Assembly: GCA_011009095.1 (NCBI GenBank)
Contig: VTPC01091010.1
Location: 116,457 to 180,456, forward strand
From: Ignelater luminosus
Taxonomy: Eukaryota; Arthropoda; Insecta; Coleoptera; Elateridae
Length of the DNA: 64,000 nt
Direction: 5' to 3'
Shown: one piece after another, positions 1 to 12,900 of the stretch
How the letters are laid out: each line of letters starts with the position of its first letter
Position numbering within the stretch: position 1 is the first letter of the stretch
Made by a program: the position numbers and the translations under genes
The notes under the pieces: generated by a model
Databases searched by the model: none
What the model was told of the DNA's origin: nothing
Seen by the model: only the letters and a program-made list of their open reading frames with translations

Positions 1-157
1 TGTTAAGTTTATCTGTATTATGTGTCTTACAAATACAAATCATATTAAAATCTCATACTAACTTTGAAGTAATCATTGTGAAATTCATCAGCGTTAAGTA
101 ATTTTAATTGGCATTCTGCTAGTATTCTTGTGTAAATTTAGATTGTTTGTTTTTCAG
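1..157 (+). other. 3' end of last osa intron
   Basis: AT-rich sequence without a coding frame that ends in a T-rich tract and TTTTCAG at 151-157. This is a good splice acceptor directly before the osa exon, and the coding frame starts exactly at 158, so this is a phase-0 boundary. The rest of the gene lies upstream of the window. Confidence 0.85.
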
Positions 158-928
158 GAGGATGCAGATTTTGCGGATTCGTGTAGTAGCCTACAAGGAG
201 AAAGTGAATGGTGGTGGGACTTCTTACTACAAATCCGAGAAAATATGCTAGTGTCCGTTTCCAACATCGCAGGTCATATAGACCTCAGCCAATATGAAGA
301 GGACGTGGCTAGACCTCTTTTAGATGGTTTACTGCACTGGGCAATTTGTCCCTCTGCGCACGGCCAAGATCCTTTTGCTTCTGTAGGACCTTCGTCTCTG
401 CTATCTCCACAACGCTTAGCGTTAGAAGCCCTCTGCAAATTATGTGTAACCAACGGTAACGTGGATCTGGTCATAGCTACACCTCCATTTTCTAGACTGG
501 AACGTTTATGTGCTGTGCTTACGAAGCATTTGTGTCGATCAGAAGATCAAGTTTTGCGGGAGTTTTCAATAAATTTGCTTCATTATCTTGCAGCGGCCGA
601 TAGCAGTATGTCTCGAGTAATAGCTTTACAGCTGCCATGTATTTCTTTGTTAGTTGCCTTCATCGAACAAGCGGAGCAAAGTGCGCTGGGGGTTGCTAAT
701 CAGCATGGCATCGGAGCTTTGCGAGACAATCCCGATTCGATGGGAACTAGCCTCGATATGTTGCGACGTGCAGCTGCTACTTTAGTATTTTTGGCTCGGC
801 ATCCGGATAATAAGCCGTTGCTAATTCAACAGGAGCCTCGTCTGTTAGCTCTAGTAATGAGTCAAATTCTTGACCAGCAGGTGGCATTACTGCTATCCAA
901 AGTGTTATTCCAGATATCCCGCAGCTAA
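158..928 (+). CDS. osa: Osa / ARID1 (BAF250) homologue, last coding exon
   Basis: C-terminal 256 residues of the trithorax-group protein Osa, the ARID1/BAF250 subunit of the SWI/SNF (BAP) nucleosome-remodelling complex, which acts in the nucleus. The sequence shows the conserved BAF250_C helical (armadillo-like) domain almost throughout. Recognisable blocks are ESEWWWDFLLQIREN near the start, LEALCKLCVTNGNVDLVIAT, ATPPFSRLERLCAVLTKHL, EDQVLREFSINLLHYLAAAD, GVANQHGI, NPDSMGTSLDMLRRAA and a final DQQVALLLSKVLFQISR. The exon begins after a TTTTCAG acceptor, so the TTG at 128 that opens the frame is intronic, not a start. The ARID DNA-binding domain is outside the window. The frame is open to a TAA at 926-928 and looks functional. 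Family identity is very secure. The symbol follows the Drosophila orthologue. Confidence 0.95.
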   Translation, partial: EDADFADSCSSLQGESEWWWDFLLQIRENMLVSVSNIAGHIDLSQYEEDVARPLLDGLLHWAICPSAHGQDPFASVGPSSLLSPQRLALEALCKLCVTNGNVDLVIATPPFSRLERLCAVLTKHLCRSEDQVLREFSINLLHYLAAADSSMSRVIALQLPCISLLVAFIEQAEQSALGVANQHGIGALRDNPDSMGTSLDMLRRAAATLVFLARHPDNKPLLIQQEPRLLALVMSQILDQQVALLLSKVLFQISRS

Positions 929-1360
929 TCCCCCTGTAGATACTTGCGGCCTTGGACTGGTGTATAGACCCATGTATAGCGTGATTATTGAGACTTTTAC
1001 CATAATTACAGTGTGTGTGTGGTGGGCTTGGCCCGCACAGACTGGAAAACGAGATTCGGATCTCTGATAGTTAATTAAAAGAAAAACCACATAGTGTAAT
1101 CCATTATTATTACTGTACCATTTTGTAAAATAAGCAACATACGTCTTTCTGGAAATGTTAAACATCCATGTTACTTATTATGTATTTATTATTTGAATAA
1201 CAAGAGTACGGTAGTACTGTAGCTCTCGAGTTGCCTGGTCTGGTGGTTATTCCCTTTACTTTCCTGCACACTTCAGTTGTTTATTTCGTGTTTGGTATTA
1301 ATAATGTGCGAATGCTTTATACATGTCTGAAACTGGTTAAATAAATGTACAAAGGAATTA
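929..1360 (+). promoter_or_regulatory. osa 3'UTR with polyadenylation signal
   Basis: Non-coding sequence after the osa stop codon. A canonical AATAAA lies at 1340-1345, about 415 bases downstream, and is the first good candidate for the 3' end of the mRNA. More AT-rich hexamers follow, so longer 3' ends are possible. Short ORFs here on either strand have no support. Confidence 0.6.
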
Positions 1361-4300
1361 CTGAAAATGGTGTTTTTATACAAGTCTTAATTTTCTATGT
1401 ATATTTAGAACTGTTTTATACACCCCATTTTTAGCTATATAACATTGAACTCTGTTTATGAACAAATATGGACTGTTTACAAACAGTTTGTAGATGGCAG
1501 TCGTGCTCTAGAACTCCAGTGTAGTTTAAAATATGTGGTGATATTTTTCTGGCTGTAGGTATAAACTCATGTATGATTGCATAATGTAAAAATAAGTAAA
1601 GGCTAAATATATTCAAATCTTTTAATTACTGTTTCATCCTTACATTTTTATTAATTTATTGTCAACTTGAATTCCCTTTTTAATTTTCTTTTCTCTTTGT
1701 AAAAAGTTTTGATACCCAAATGACCTCCTTTTTATCAATGTCCTTAGTATACAAATTAAAACTTTCAAAAATGTGAAAAATTGAAAGTATGTAATAGTTT
1801 AATTTTGTATATATTACAAGGTAAGCATTGTTTTATTTTATAAATAGTAGTTGAAAATATAAAGTAATTTTCATTTTAACGTTACCTTATTTCAACTTGG
1901 GTACTCAGTTTCAGACATGAATGAACACTTGTTAAATTTCTTTGGACAGAAGTGCTTTTTAAATAAATAGCGCCTAATGAATGAAATAGATATGTTTAAA
2001 TATCAGTGAGTAATTTTTTTAGAACATTTAAATAATATAAAAAATATTTAAAGTGAGTATTAATTCAAGAAAAGTGATGGTAATTAATTTTCTTTATAAA
2101 GAATATAGATAATACAAATTATAAATTGATATTTTAATTAATAAAAATATAATTACAAAAAATGTTAAATCAACACATTGTTTGATTTATTAAGCTTATA
2201 AAATCTAAATTCAAATTTAAATTTGCATTTAAACTGGATTGTAAAATTATACAAAATCAATTACGAAGGAAAAGAAATCAGTACACTTAAATTGTTTAAA
2301 TTACTTCATAAAAAAAGTATTATTTTATAGTAACATACTTAAGTATAAGACAAAGTGACAACAAAGTACAGCATTATTCTTCATCGCAACACCAAAGAAA
2401 CTCTTGCATCTGAAACAGGTAAAAAGATTAGTCAATGTTCACTGTATTAGCAGACTAGAAATGGAAGGATATTATTCTCTAATTGCACAGGTAAAGTATA
2501 TATCTTTGTTGTAAAATCACTGTATTACATTAAGTGTCAGGAAAAACAGTTTGACACCCTTTGAAAGTAGATGATAATAGAAATGAATTAGTGAATGCAA
2601 AAAACTAACATGACTAGGGACCAGAGTTCAGGTTGTCACTTTGTAGACTACTTTTAGTAAAAATAAAGTTTTAAAATAAAATTTTACAATGATGAACAAA
2701 AATTGACCAATTAAACCCACAAGGTAAAATACAATAATATACAGGGCAATCGGTAGGGTATATCCAACACGTAATTCTGAATCTGGTTTTGATGTCGTGA
2801 CGACCTGAACCCAGTCCCTAAACATGATATTTAAAAACTACAAGTATTTACAGGGTGATGCCTATACAAGCTCCGTAGCATCTTTAGTTAATAGTAATAG
2901 TTAATAATCTGTGACAACAGTAATAAACAAAAAATACGATTTTAGGATTTTTCAAATAAAAAAACTTCACATTTACACATTTCCTTGTATGTTATTTGTT
3001 ATTTATTTTGTTATTATAAATTTATTATTCTCGAACTAATATATGCATTTCCAATTCAATTTTGAAATGTGTACTAATAATACCAAAGAATTCTGAATGG
3101 ACAACCTGACATGATGCTGAAAAAAGCTGTTGAGGATTTTACTCAGTCAGTCTTGAATTTGTCAGCACTATTAAATGTACTGGTCAAGGCAGTTTTTTAG
3201 CCTCAAATTTAATGCAACCTCTGATAAAAAAAAGTAAATGCAATGTGCATGCAGTACTGTGACAGCTGCAGCAGTGGAGTTATTTAGGGATTGGTTCTCT
3301 GCTAATATGTACTCGGCATGCGCTGATAAGACTTTTGCTGAGTATATATATATATATATGTACTCTATCGTTTTGTTTTGAAATTATGGATTGATCTTTT
3401 GTACCTTAATAATCATTTAAACTATGAGATGATTAAGTAGGTACTTACATTGTTAGCAATTTATTAGTTCAATGGCCAATATGCATATGGAAAGGTATAT
3501 TTTTAAAATTTTGTATCTTCTTTTGGTTATAGCCTGAAAGCAAGCAGTATTACCACCTCTTAAGATTGGCATCACCTTTTCATACCCAGTATACTGTACG
3601 TCATCGTTGAATTTTCCAACTGTACAAAAACTACAAGTGCAAGTAATTTATATGGAATAATCTTAAAATTAATAAATGTTTGTATATACTTGTAGCTTAT
3701 TTCTTTTGCCTACTTTGAGATTTTGTTGTTTAGAGGTAAGGTTTTATACATACATATGACAGGCTGTAAGTTTCTGTTGGATAATGTGACATTATTGAAC
3801 TCGTCCTGTATGTACACATATTTAAATGCTATAATGGAAAATACTTATCTTCTTTGATATTAAATTGGTTTTCATCATCCAGATATATTTGTGGTTTAGT
3901 TTTTATGTATAATTCCTTTATTTTTATAGACAAACTGTAGATGTATTTAGTACTGCACAGTGTGATTCAGTAATGCATAAAAAATTTCTAGGAAAGCTTG
4001 CTTTGATCAAAACAAGCAAAAGATCGATTACCACATGCTCTGCTCTGTTTTGTTTCTGGAGCGTCTACACACCTATGCCTACATATTGTTTTATTTATTA
4101 TCGAATTCATTTAAAATTCTTATCAGTTGTACCACTCTGGAGTACCTATATGTTTTGGTTTACTTCCTTGTACAGAAAATGTCTTATTAGGTACTGTGTT
4201 GACTGAGTGAACAATACCTTCTATCTACATAGGAAAGAGATCTATTTTACTTAGCAGTAAGCTGGTGGTATAGAATGACATTAGGTACATTCAATGAACT

Positions 4301-4883
4301 CAGCAGAAAATAAATGAAACTGATATTCATAATAGATTATGTCATTCACCAAGTTACAACAATTGTTGGAAAACTAAGAGAAAGAGAAAGAAAACTGAAT
4401 TTATTGAATGTACCTCTATATTGTTTTAAAAGTATGAAGATATTCATTAGTGTATAATTTATAAAAATTTGAAATCAAATTGATAACAAATAAGACGCAG
4501 AGGATTGTAGATAAAAGTGAGACACCCTGTATATCCACTAGGAATAATTTGTATAAAAATAGTTTTTGGTAAATTAGGCCTACGTTAACTACGAATGTTA
4601 AAAGAAGAAGTACCTATAATGTACATATTGTGGTATCTAATTTTGTTTGAATCAGTAGTATGTTATCCAAAAACAAAGCACTGAATAACATTAAAAATCA
4701 ACACACCATTTTTTTTACACTTTAGGTACATCCAGTACATTTATGACCAAAAATGTTGATAAGTACCGCATTTATCTTTGTAATATTTGTAGCATAGGGA
4801 ATTTCTTAGGGAGGTATTTTGACTATAGTAATGAATCATTTACAAACTTGCTTATTGCGAAGCCATAAGTGTGGATAGTAGTT
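1361..4883. other. AT-rich intergenic stretch, no gene seen
   Basis: About 3.5 kb of AT-rich DNA. I see no exon or transposase motif I can defend. Isolated copies of the motif CAGGGTG or its complement (near 2851 and 4521) resemble ends of small inverted-repeat elements found elsewhere in the window. Confidence 0.5.
3343..3359. repeat. (TA)n microsatellite
   Basis: Uninterrupted run of about 8.5 TA units in AT-rich intergenic DNA. Confidence 0.9.
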
Positions 4884-5824
4884 TTAATTGCTTAATCTGA
4901 GAGTAAGGCAGACAAATAAGAAACTCTCCTTTAAAGGAGAGAAGAGTTTTGTTTTAAGGTTACTCCATTTAAACTTGTTATATTCATCCCCAGGTTGTAT
5001 AAAGACATCCAACAATAAGATGCATTTCATCTTTCCTGTATCTTGCCACCAGCTTTTTCCATGTCCCTTTGTGGTGTATATTTGCCTATCATTATACCTA
5101 TGGAAAGTAGACTCATCCAATCGTTAAATTCCTCAACTCTTCTCCATTCACTGTTTCAATATTGTAGCAGCTGCCAGATCCATAGAACTTAGATCTATTA
5201 CTGCTAAACAAATACGAGTAATCGCGTTCAATTCTCGTGATATTCCCAAAAAAAAAGGAAAAATTCTCTCAAGTTGACAAGCTGTCTATAAGACAGGACA
5301 AGTAGTATGAACTGGGTGCCGTAGACAACATTCCCCTTTCTTTTGGAAATATCTCGAGAACTGCTCGCGATTATTCTTATCTGTTCGCTGCGGCAAGTAT
5401 AGTACTTTAATTCTCTTGTTTAGCATGCATGCTTTGGGAACTCCACGCATCACTGTAGATTTGGATGAAGGTTATGTCACACTCTACTTATGTCAGATTT
5501 TACAAGTATAGGAAAAATAAAAGTCCGCACTGACAGAGACTCATTTACCTGGCGTAATGCTAAATACTCAAAGAAATCAACTGATAGCTTGGAGGCTCCG
5601 TTAGCGACATCCTCCCTTTGCTTCGGTATGGAACACAACATCTTGAAGTTTGGGGAGCTTGTGACTTTCCAGTTTAGATTCACCGAGCTCTGTTTAAATA
5701 GTGCCACAGGGTTGGGGTGCAGGGTCCTGCAGTTACCTCTAGGATTGTGCCATATTCCCGTCAGCGTTTGAGGTATGACACAATCCTCGATGCCTTCACT
5801 GCATGAAAATCCGAGCCATCCCAA
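4884..5824 (-). other. Block with two unassigned antisense ORFs
   Basis: This block is less AT-rich than its surroundings. It carries minus-strand open frames at 4884-5120 (78 codons) and 5477-5824 (115 codons), and overlapping plus-strand frames are open as well. Neither product shows a motif I recognise, and the double-strand openness argues against real coding. The most likely reading is an old repeat or transposon fragment. A host exon cannot be excluded. No function is proposed. Confidence 0.2.
4924..4941. repeat. Perfect 18-bp palindrome
   Basis: CTCTCCTTTAAAGGAGAG is identical to its own reverse complement. It has no spacer, so it is either a dimeric binding site or chance. It sits at the edge of the unassigned GC-richer block 4884-5824. 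Confidence 0.85.
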
Positions 5825-8800
5825 GAATTTTTCGTTTTAAGATTGTCTGGCTACGGGCCTGTTATTATTAGTTTATTGTGTTGATTATTTCCGAAAAATA
5901 TTTTATATGTGCTAAACTATAGATTAATATAGGGCTTGATCATCATGAAAATTCCGAGTGGAAAACACCACTAGAATAAATAAAATTGAATCTATGTGTA
6001 GAAATTGAATTGCTGAATATTTGAGACATTTGATTGGTCGATATAGTTTGATGACGTGTGTTGTCCGATCATGAACCGGACTTCCATGTACTCAAACGGA
6101 TATGTATGCAACTAAATAAATGTTGTTGATCAATTTATTTTGATTTGAATTATTATTTGTTTATAAAAAGGATGCGCATTTTGCATTTCTAATTCAATAC
6201 TCCACAATTTTTGTAACTACTCGTTATAATAATTATTTTTTCTTTTTTTCTAAATAAACGAAGCTGTATGTTTACGACTGTTGTTATTTTGGTAGAAAAA
6301 ACTTCTATAGTTTGTCTGGCAGTTGAGTTAGAATGTGGTACAAGGTAAGTGCAAGGCCACCAACAATATTGCAACTGCAGAAGGACATACCAGATCACCT
6401 AAAGACAGGGAATTCCTTACTTTGGTTATTTGTAAAGCATTTTGGGAACTTTCTGCTGAAACTCTATTTAATTGAAGTTTAAAAATACATTTTCGTAATA
6501 AGATTCTAAATATTCTTTTTTTGTTGGTTTGTTACTGAGCGAATCGTACTTTTCGACTTTACAAAATTGTTTTGGACACTGAAGATGAATCATCTTTCCA
6601 TGAAAATCTTTAAGCTTTTGTCTTTGCTAGTAGGAATATTAAAAAGACTAACGTTGTCTTTAAGCTATCATAAACGACGTTCAATGCTGCTTTTCAAATC
6701 TAGATTTGCATTGATGATATTGTCGAAGCACCTGAAAACATAAATGCGTGTAAGAATAACAAAGTAACATTATTTGCTTTTTGTCTAAATATTAACCTAT
6801 AGTTATATGGATTAGGTACTTATGCTTGCACCATGGGCAAAATAGGTATCTTGATCATAGTCATATATAACCTACACGCTCTGCAGATATAGATTAATTA
6901 ATCGGGACCATCGTGCAGGAATTACCTATATGTTTTAATTAATTTAATAATCGATTAATACATACTACATATAAACAGATCTCTCTGGAGTCTGCTTATC
7001 TACAGGGTGTGAAAATCTACTACTTTGACTGGTCCGGACGTCTTATTTCTTTTGTTTCAGAGTCATCAACATTACCAAAAAACAAATACATTTTACATCT
7101 GGTGGGTAGACGAATCGGTGGACAAAGCTGCTTTACCGTTCTTTAGGCATTTTCCTCTGACCAGACATTGCATTTCCTCGTCCCCAATTTATATCACTTC
7201 CTATGGATTCCATGTTGCAATTTGAAATTCTAATGTTCTACAGAAGAAATAATTATTACGATTATAATGATGATCCATGAAAAACCTATTTCACAAGGAA
7301 ACCAAGATGTTCCACAACGTCTGCTGGTTAGCCTAGAGTTCAAGTCGGGGAGACGCTATTTCACCGTTTTATCGTTGCTTTCTTCTGGACCGACTAGCAA
7401 GACGTTTCAATATTGAGTCCTCTCACAGGTTTGCCGTGCTGCAATTTGGTTAAAGCGCACCTTAATCAGTTCGGTGTTCAAGATTCAATTATAGACAAGG
7501 AAACCATTTCTAGCACAAACTCTAACTGACTTTGTCATCGAGATTAGATAGTGACCTATTCAAGCAAAAAGGCAGAAGCTTACTTACTTAACTCAAAGCA
7601 CTCCCGAATCCTCATTCTTTGCATATGCTTTAGCCACATTTGAAGTTTCTTCGACCCATCCAGGTGGTCAAAACGGCAGCAGTCATTACCACTGGCAGGA
7701 ATTCCGACTCCAGAAAAGTGTTTTGTCAATTTTTCCTTGAAGCTCTTAAATTACCATTGTCATCTTGAATAACTACCTACGTTGCGAATATTTTCTCTCC
7801 TTGTAAAACTGGCATGGCGGTGATTATACTTTTTAGGTCTAACAAAAACCGCAAACTCGTTTGTGTCCCATTACCTTTCTTAAAGCCTCGCCATAGGCAA
7901 AATATTAGAAAAGAATCCTAGCCGACATTAACAGACCCTAAACTTTCATAATTCCAGTATTATTATTAAACTCAGCAGATTAACCAGAACTTTTTCTACG
8001 ACTGTAAGCGGACATCAGCAAAACTCTAATGTGTTCAAAAAAGTTTGGTACAACTTTAGGTAGCTCTAGTTCGAGTAGATACAAGCGTTTTAGGAATTTT
8101 TCTAAAAATAGTTATCTATATGAGTCAGCGTCAGTGTTTTCCCGCCGTGGTAGTCTCTTATTGCCAAGACATTCGTTGCCCCCACCACCCAAAATGATCA
8201 CTCACTCTTGGGCATCCTCATCAAGCAGTTTATTGATTGATTCAGTCTAGAACTATCGCGTAAACTCGCATGGTTGAAAAGTTTATCCCAACTGTAAAGG
8301 ATCAAATCCACTCCTAACAAAAGTCAGTATCTTTTTTCCTTCACAAGATAAAAAAGGATTTTTTGTCAGATTATGTTTGTCTGGGACTTTGGGGCAGCCG
8401 TCTGTATCACTTCCTCACCGCTGACTACCTGGAGATCAAACTATTTTTAACGTAAGATCTTATCATGATTGCAAGAAGTACAGTAGTGAAGCCCCACCTC
8501 GATCGTGTTGTAGGGAAGCATTTATACTGCCATCCACACATGTTGATTCACTTATAAAACTTTTTTTTCACTCCCTCACCATCATCATTATCTCTATCTT
8601 TGCTGTCAACGTTGGGAGCCGATGGCTGTTTCATAAGAAAACTCTTCTTCAACTAGAATTGGAAAAATGGAAATTTTGTAAGAGAAGGGGTTATATGCAC
8701 CGATAGTAACTTATCGACGATGCTTGTAGCGGTGAACGTTTACAGATCTTGGTCCTATAAAGAACGGATGTTCTTTGGCGTTTAGGTGGTTACTCGGCGA

Positions 8801-9660
8801 CCTGGAGGAAGATAGAATGCGGTTTGTGATTAGATTAGGTGGTTGAGGGGAGGAATCGCCTAGGCAAACGTGGTTTGTGGATCAGAGATGTGAAGCAGCA
8901 GTGAATTTGCGTTTGGCGTTTATAGGTCTGGCGTGTAGGTTCGTTCACATTTAATCCCTAAAAATTCCAGGAGCCCATCTACAAAACGAATCTCCACCAA
9001 ATGTTGGGGCCAAAAGGTCTGGACAGGATGTCCTCTCGTAATTGATTTCTTTCTCTTATCGGAACCGAATGGTTGCTTATCGCTGTGCGGTAGCTAAAAT
9101 AATGAATTGATAGTCGATGACGGATCGAATGAACATTGTTTAGGTGTGTAAGCTTCCTAGGGTAGCAACCGGGAATGTCGACGTTAAGAGCAAGCTGAAC
9201 GAGGTTCAGGTAGTGTATCTCCTTGTCTCTTCATGCTAGCGTAAGGATTAAGGTGATGCCAAACGGTCCGTCAAGGATTATCGTTTCTACATTTTAGTTC
9301 TGGTGTCCCTTTAAAGACGCGAAGCCGCTACGCAGAAAGGAAATAGTCGTATGCTGGGAGATGTTCTAGTTGGATCGCTTCTACCATTAAATCTCTCTCG
9401 GGCTTCCGCTATGTTCGTGCCCATTCAATGCAACAATCTGTATTTCATTACCTATATAGGACCTTTACACGCCCTTACCTTAGTCCCTCTCCCCCTATTT
9501 GAAGGACATTCTAGGTAACATATTATTAATCATCAGATATCTCACAAGATCAAGTACCAACCAACAACTGTTTAGAGTACGACACCTTGTGCTCAGGATT
9601 ATATCTACCAATATTAATAATCCCTCCTCTCTTTCAGGTTCTACAATTGAAAACTGTATG
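5825..9660. other. Intergenic stretch, GC-richer part unexplained
   Basis: No supported gene. The part from about 7.0 to 9.5 kb is visibly less AT-rich than the flanks and its frames are broken by many stops, which fits an old decayed mobile element. I found no reverse transcriptase, integrase or transposase motif in it. A CAGGGTGT motif occurs near 7003. Confidence 0.4.
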
Positions 9661-9675
9661 TAAGAAGTTGCAAAA

Positions 9676-9921
9676 ATGGCAGAAAAGAAACTTCATGGCG
9701 TCGATGTAGTAGACTGGTGCACCATTGGAAGAAAAGCTTGTTGGAAGCGGGAATCAAGTGATCCTAGCCAACTAATCTTCTCTTTTGATTTATGTCACAT
9801 TTATCGTGAAAGAGATACGAGTCAAAAAAAAAGAACAAAACATTTAGAAGTAAATTTTGATACTGGCTATGGGCTTATGATGAACTTAACCGATTCCGTG
9901 CAGAAAAATTCCATAGAGTAA
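9676..9921 (+). other. Unassigned 81-codon ORF
   Basis: Open frame starting with ATG in a good context (AAAAATGGCA). A pyrimidine-rich tract ending in CTTTCAG lies about 40 bases upstream, so it could be a first coding exon behind a 5'UTR intron. The product is charged and mixed in composition, with no domain I recognise and no second exon found. It could equally be a chance ORF. Confidence 0.15.
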
Positions 9922-10130
9922 TGGTATGGAACGTTACATATGCGTTAAAAATAAGAGTACCGAAGTCTACATTGTTAAGGTGTCATATTAATCCAGTAAG
10001 TATATCTTTATCTTCAAAAGTCGAGTGACTATTCTTTATATATCTTCAATATTTCAAACCTTCTGCAAGAGGTTTAGATAATGTGAAATAGAATACCAGA
10101 AGAGAACAGTTATCTGATCCAAAACCAGAG

Positions 10131-10266
10131 TCGGGCTGGGTTGGGTTGGGGTATTATGAGTCTAAGAGTTTGTGAGACCAGAATCCAAAATCCCAGTCTT
10201 TTGCTAAATCAGAAAATAAGTAATTTATGCAGACCAAAATGGGCCAAATTGACCCGACCCAGCCTT
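10131..10266. repeat. G-rich inverted repeat, about 130 bp apart
   Basis: A GGGCTGGGTTGGGTT arm near 10135 is matched by a complementary GACCCGACCCAGCC arm near 10252. The arms could form a hairpin or be termini of a tiny inverted-repeat element. The left arm contains several G-triplets in a row. Confidence 0.4.
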
Positions 10267-11194
10267 ACCAGACATGGCCATTCCCTTTTTATTTCCATCT
10301 CCCATTTTCCTTTGGAAGACATCATGGTTAACGAAATTAGGTAGAGGCTACAACCATCAGTTTGTCTCTCAGCAGAATTGACCCTAAAAACCTCAACACA
10401 GTATGTGGGTCATTTTAATTTGACATTTCAGAAATAGTTACTCATCCATTATAAGTCATAATACAAGGGTTGATGAAAAAAATGAATATCATTTATCAGG
10501 CAACAGTCAACGACAAAGCAAAGCACTGTTTCGCAATTATAAATTCTATTCTTTGATCGCATCGAGTAGATGGCGTTTAAAACCATATTTTCTTTTCTGT
10601 CAGTGCCTGGCATTCTGTTCAGGTTTCGAGTTTTTGTCCCTCGTGTCTACAAAGAGTTACTAGGATAAAGTCAGAAATAACTCTTCGATGACGCTTAGAC
10701 CTTAACCGCCCAGTCGGCCAAAAAAATCTCGGTTTAGAATTTCTCAATAATTTTGCTTTTGCTAATCATGGGTATCTATTGTTTTAGAAGATCATCAAAC
10801 AGGAGACAAGATCTAAAAGTTTTGCCAGCAAAAAACTGTGTTGGTGTAGTTGTCGACCCAACCAAATCAAGAACTGAATAAACCTACATCTTGAAGATTT
10901 ATGTTCTTAACGATTTATCTTGAAACGGTCAATTAAATTCTTAGGCTAAGATTACAAACAGAGGATTTTGCATTCCCCGGAATCTTCTGTAAATCAAACA
11001 TAAATGTTCCTGTTGAATAAATAAAAATAAATTTTCAATGTAGATTAGTTTAAAATTAAAGGTTGCGTGGCTAACAAGTTACTGCATATTTTTCTTACTC
11101 AGTCGGTGAAACCTCTCCGGAGGAAGCCGTTTATAAAAGCAAGTTAAAACTTAAATAGTGACACAGTCCAATTTCGGAAGTTCCGAATGATGTA

Positions 11195-12900
11195 TACCGT
11201 AAAATGGGATGAATAGAAACAGGTGGGTGAATAAAAACAAAACTGCGTAGTTACAAAAAACATCCCGTGTATGAAATGACGTAATAAAATATGCTCAGCA
11301 GTAAATTTTTTCTACCTTGCCGATGATAACAGAAGGCCACAGTGCCCGTTTCAAATTGGCAACACTGATAAATTTTGTTCTGTGTTTTTGATAAAAGTAA
11401 GGTTAGTTTGTTGTTTTGTAGACACTGGTGAAAACTACTTGCAAAACGTTTTTTAGCAATCCTGTATTCAAGTGAGGTGAGTGATTCATTTATATGTTGT
11501 TACTTTACACTTTTTTGAATTTATGGTTTAGTTTAATGGTTTTTACTCAATTGTAACGGGGTTCGGAAAATTTGGACGTGCATTTTTTGTCCGAATTAGG
11601 TGGTTTATTTAATTTTACAGGCAGCACTGTTTATAATGATATTACAGTCGGTTTTCTTGTTGCAGGTTACGATGCCATGAGTGTACAGGTCAAAGAGTCT
11701 GAAAACCTATAATAAAAACGATCCAGAAACACTAAAAAAAGTTGTAGAAGATGCCAAAAACAATGTTTTGACTTTGAGGAAAACGGCACTTAAAGAAGGT
11801 GATGCAATAGAGTCAAGAGGGACAGACTTGCTTAACAAAAGGTGTAGAAAGCGTACTGGTAAAGAGGTTAAAGACTTGTTCGAAGTGGGGTTATCCAATA
11901 GACACGATAACTTTAAAGCTGATAATTAAGAATTGTTTGGATACACAGGAAGAGCAAGTTGCAAAATTTAAGGGCAATTTTACTTTACCCGGCAAAAAGT
12001 TCATCTACTCATTTCTCAAGCGGCATAAATCAGAACTGTTCTTCAGGATGTGTCAAAACATAAAAAGGAATCGCGCTGCTATCTCACCTAACACTATCAG
12101 TGACTACTTTAACGAGTTAGAAAAAGAGCTACAAACCTTTCTGATGATCCTGGCAAGAAAAAAATTATAGCCAAATTAGAATGTAAATATCTAGAAAGGT
12201 TGTTAAACAGCACAAAATCATCAATTTCACTTATGTTTGCTGCTGTCGGCGATGGGACCCTCATATTGTCTACAAGGTTAAACATATGTTTAACTCGTGG
12301 GTTGAAGATGGGCCTAAAAATGCAAGGTACAATCGGACGAAATCTGGATGGTTCGACACGTTTTGTTTCGAAAACTGCGTGAAAACAATTGCTATTTCGT
12401 TTTTGAGAAAGCTGCCAAATAAGAAAATATTAATTGGAGATAATCTCAGTTCTCACCTGACAACAGAGGTCATGCGTTTATGCAGTGAACACAATATTCG
12501 TATGTTTTTCTTGTCTCCATACTCCACACATTTTACGCAACCGTTAGAGGTTACGTTTTTTCATCCGCTAAAGGTTTCGTGGCGCAAAATTCTCGAACAG
12601 TGGAAGAATGGGTCTGGAAGGCACAGAAGACCATTTCTCAGATAATCCAGATCCAGATGAAATTAGTCTTCATGGCTTGAACTCTTCATTAAATTTAGCT
12701 TCTGAAGCTGATTCATCATCTGATGACAGCGAAGAAGAAATACTGCCAATCAGAAGCCAAGTGGTTAAAAGTCAGAACCCCAATTTCGGAAATTGTTTTA
12801 TCCTTATAAAATCAAGCAAAAGGTCGTACAACAAGGAGATCGGCTTGTGGTTAATTTTTACATGATTTCAGATAAATGAGAATGTTCAACGTCAAATTCT
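11195..12900 (+). mobile_element. Decayed pogo-like (Tc1/mariner superfamily) DNA transposon
   Basis: The left end is taken at TACCGTAAAATGGG (11195), preceded by TA, which fits insect pogo-like termini. A 5'UTR intron is suggested by a GAG|GTGAGT donor at 11477 and a TTGCAG acceptor at 11665. The broken transposase follows at 11672-12645, and an acidic Ser/Asp/Glu-rich tail frame lies to about 12865. I could not find a matching inverted repeat on the right, so the 3' end is probably lost. The right boundary given is approximate. Confidence 0.7.
11672..12645 (+). pseudogene. pogo-like transposase, multiply broken
   Basis: Remnant of a DDE_1-type transposase with an N-terminal helix-turn-helix region. 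The ATG at 11672 is followed two codons later by TGA (11678-11680), after which a K-T-Y-(3)-DPETLKK block matches the usual start of this family. The reading then shifts frame several times through 11937-12170 (helix-turn-helix and linker, with FYxFLKRH-like FIYSFLKRH) and 12286-12645. The last segment has the catalytic core: KSGWFD, the second-Asp motif IGDNLSSH, and PYSTHFTQPLEV, where the third catalytic Asp of the family is Glu. It cannot make a functional protein. The family assignment is strong. The exact subfamily (pogo or Tigger-like) is inferred. Confidence 0.8.

Noticed and set aside
128..157. Upstream extension of the osa frame to TTG at 128
   Set aside because: The segment is the T-rich end of an intron with a TTTTCAG acceptor; coding begins at 158.
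8990..9040. Possible LTR start (TGTTGGGGCC)
   Set aside because: No second copy and no pol-like sequence could be found nearby.
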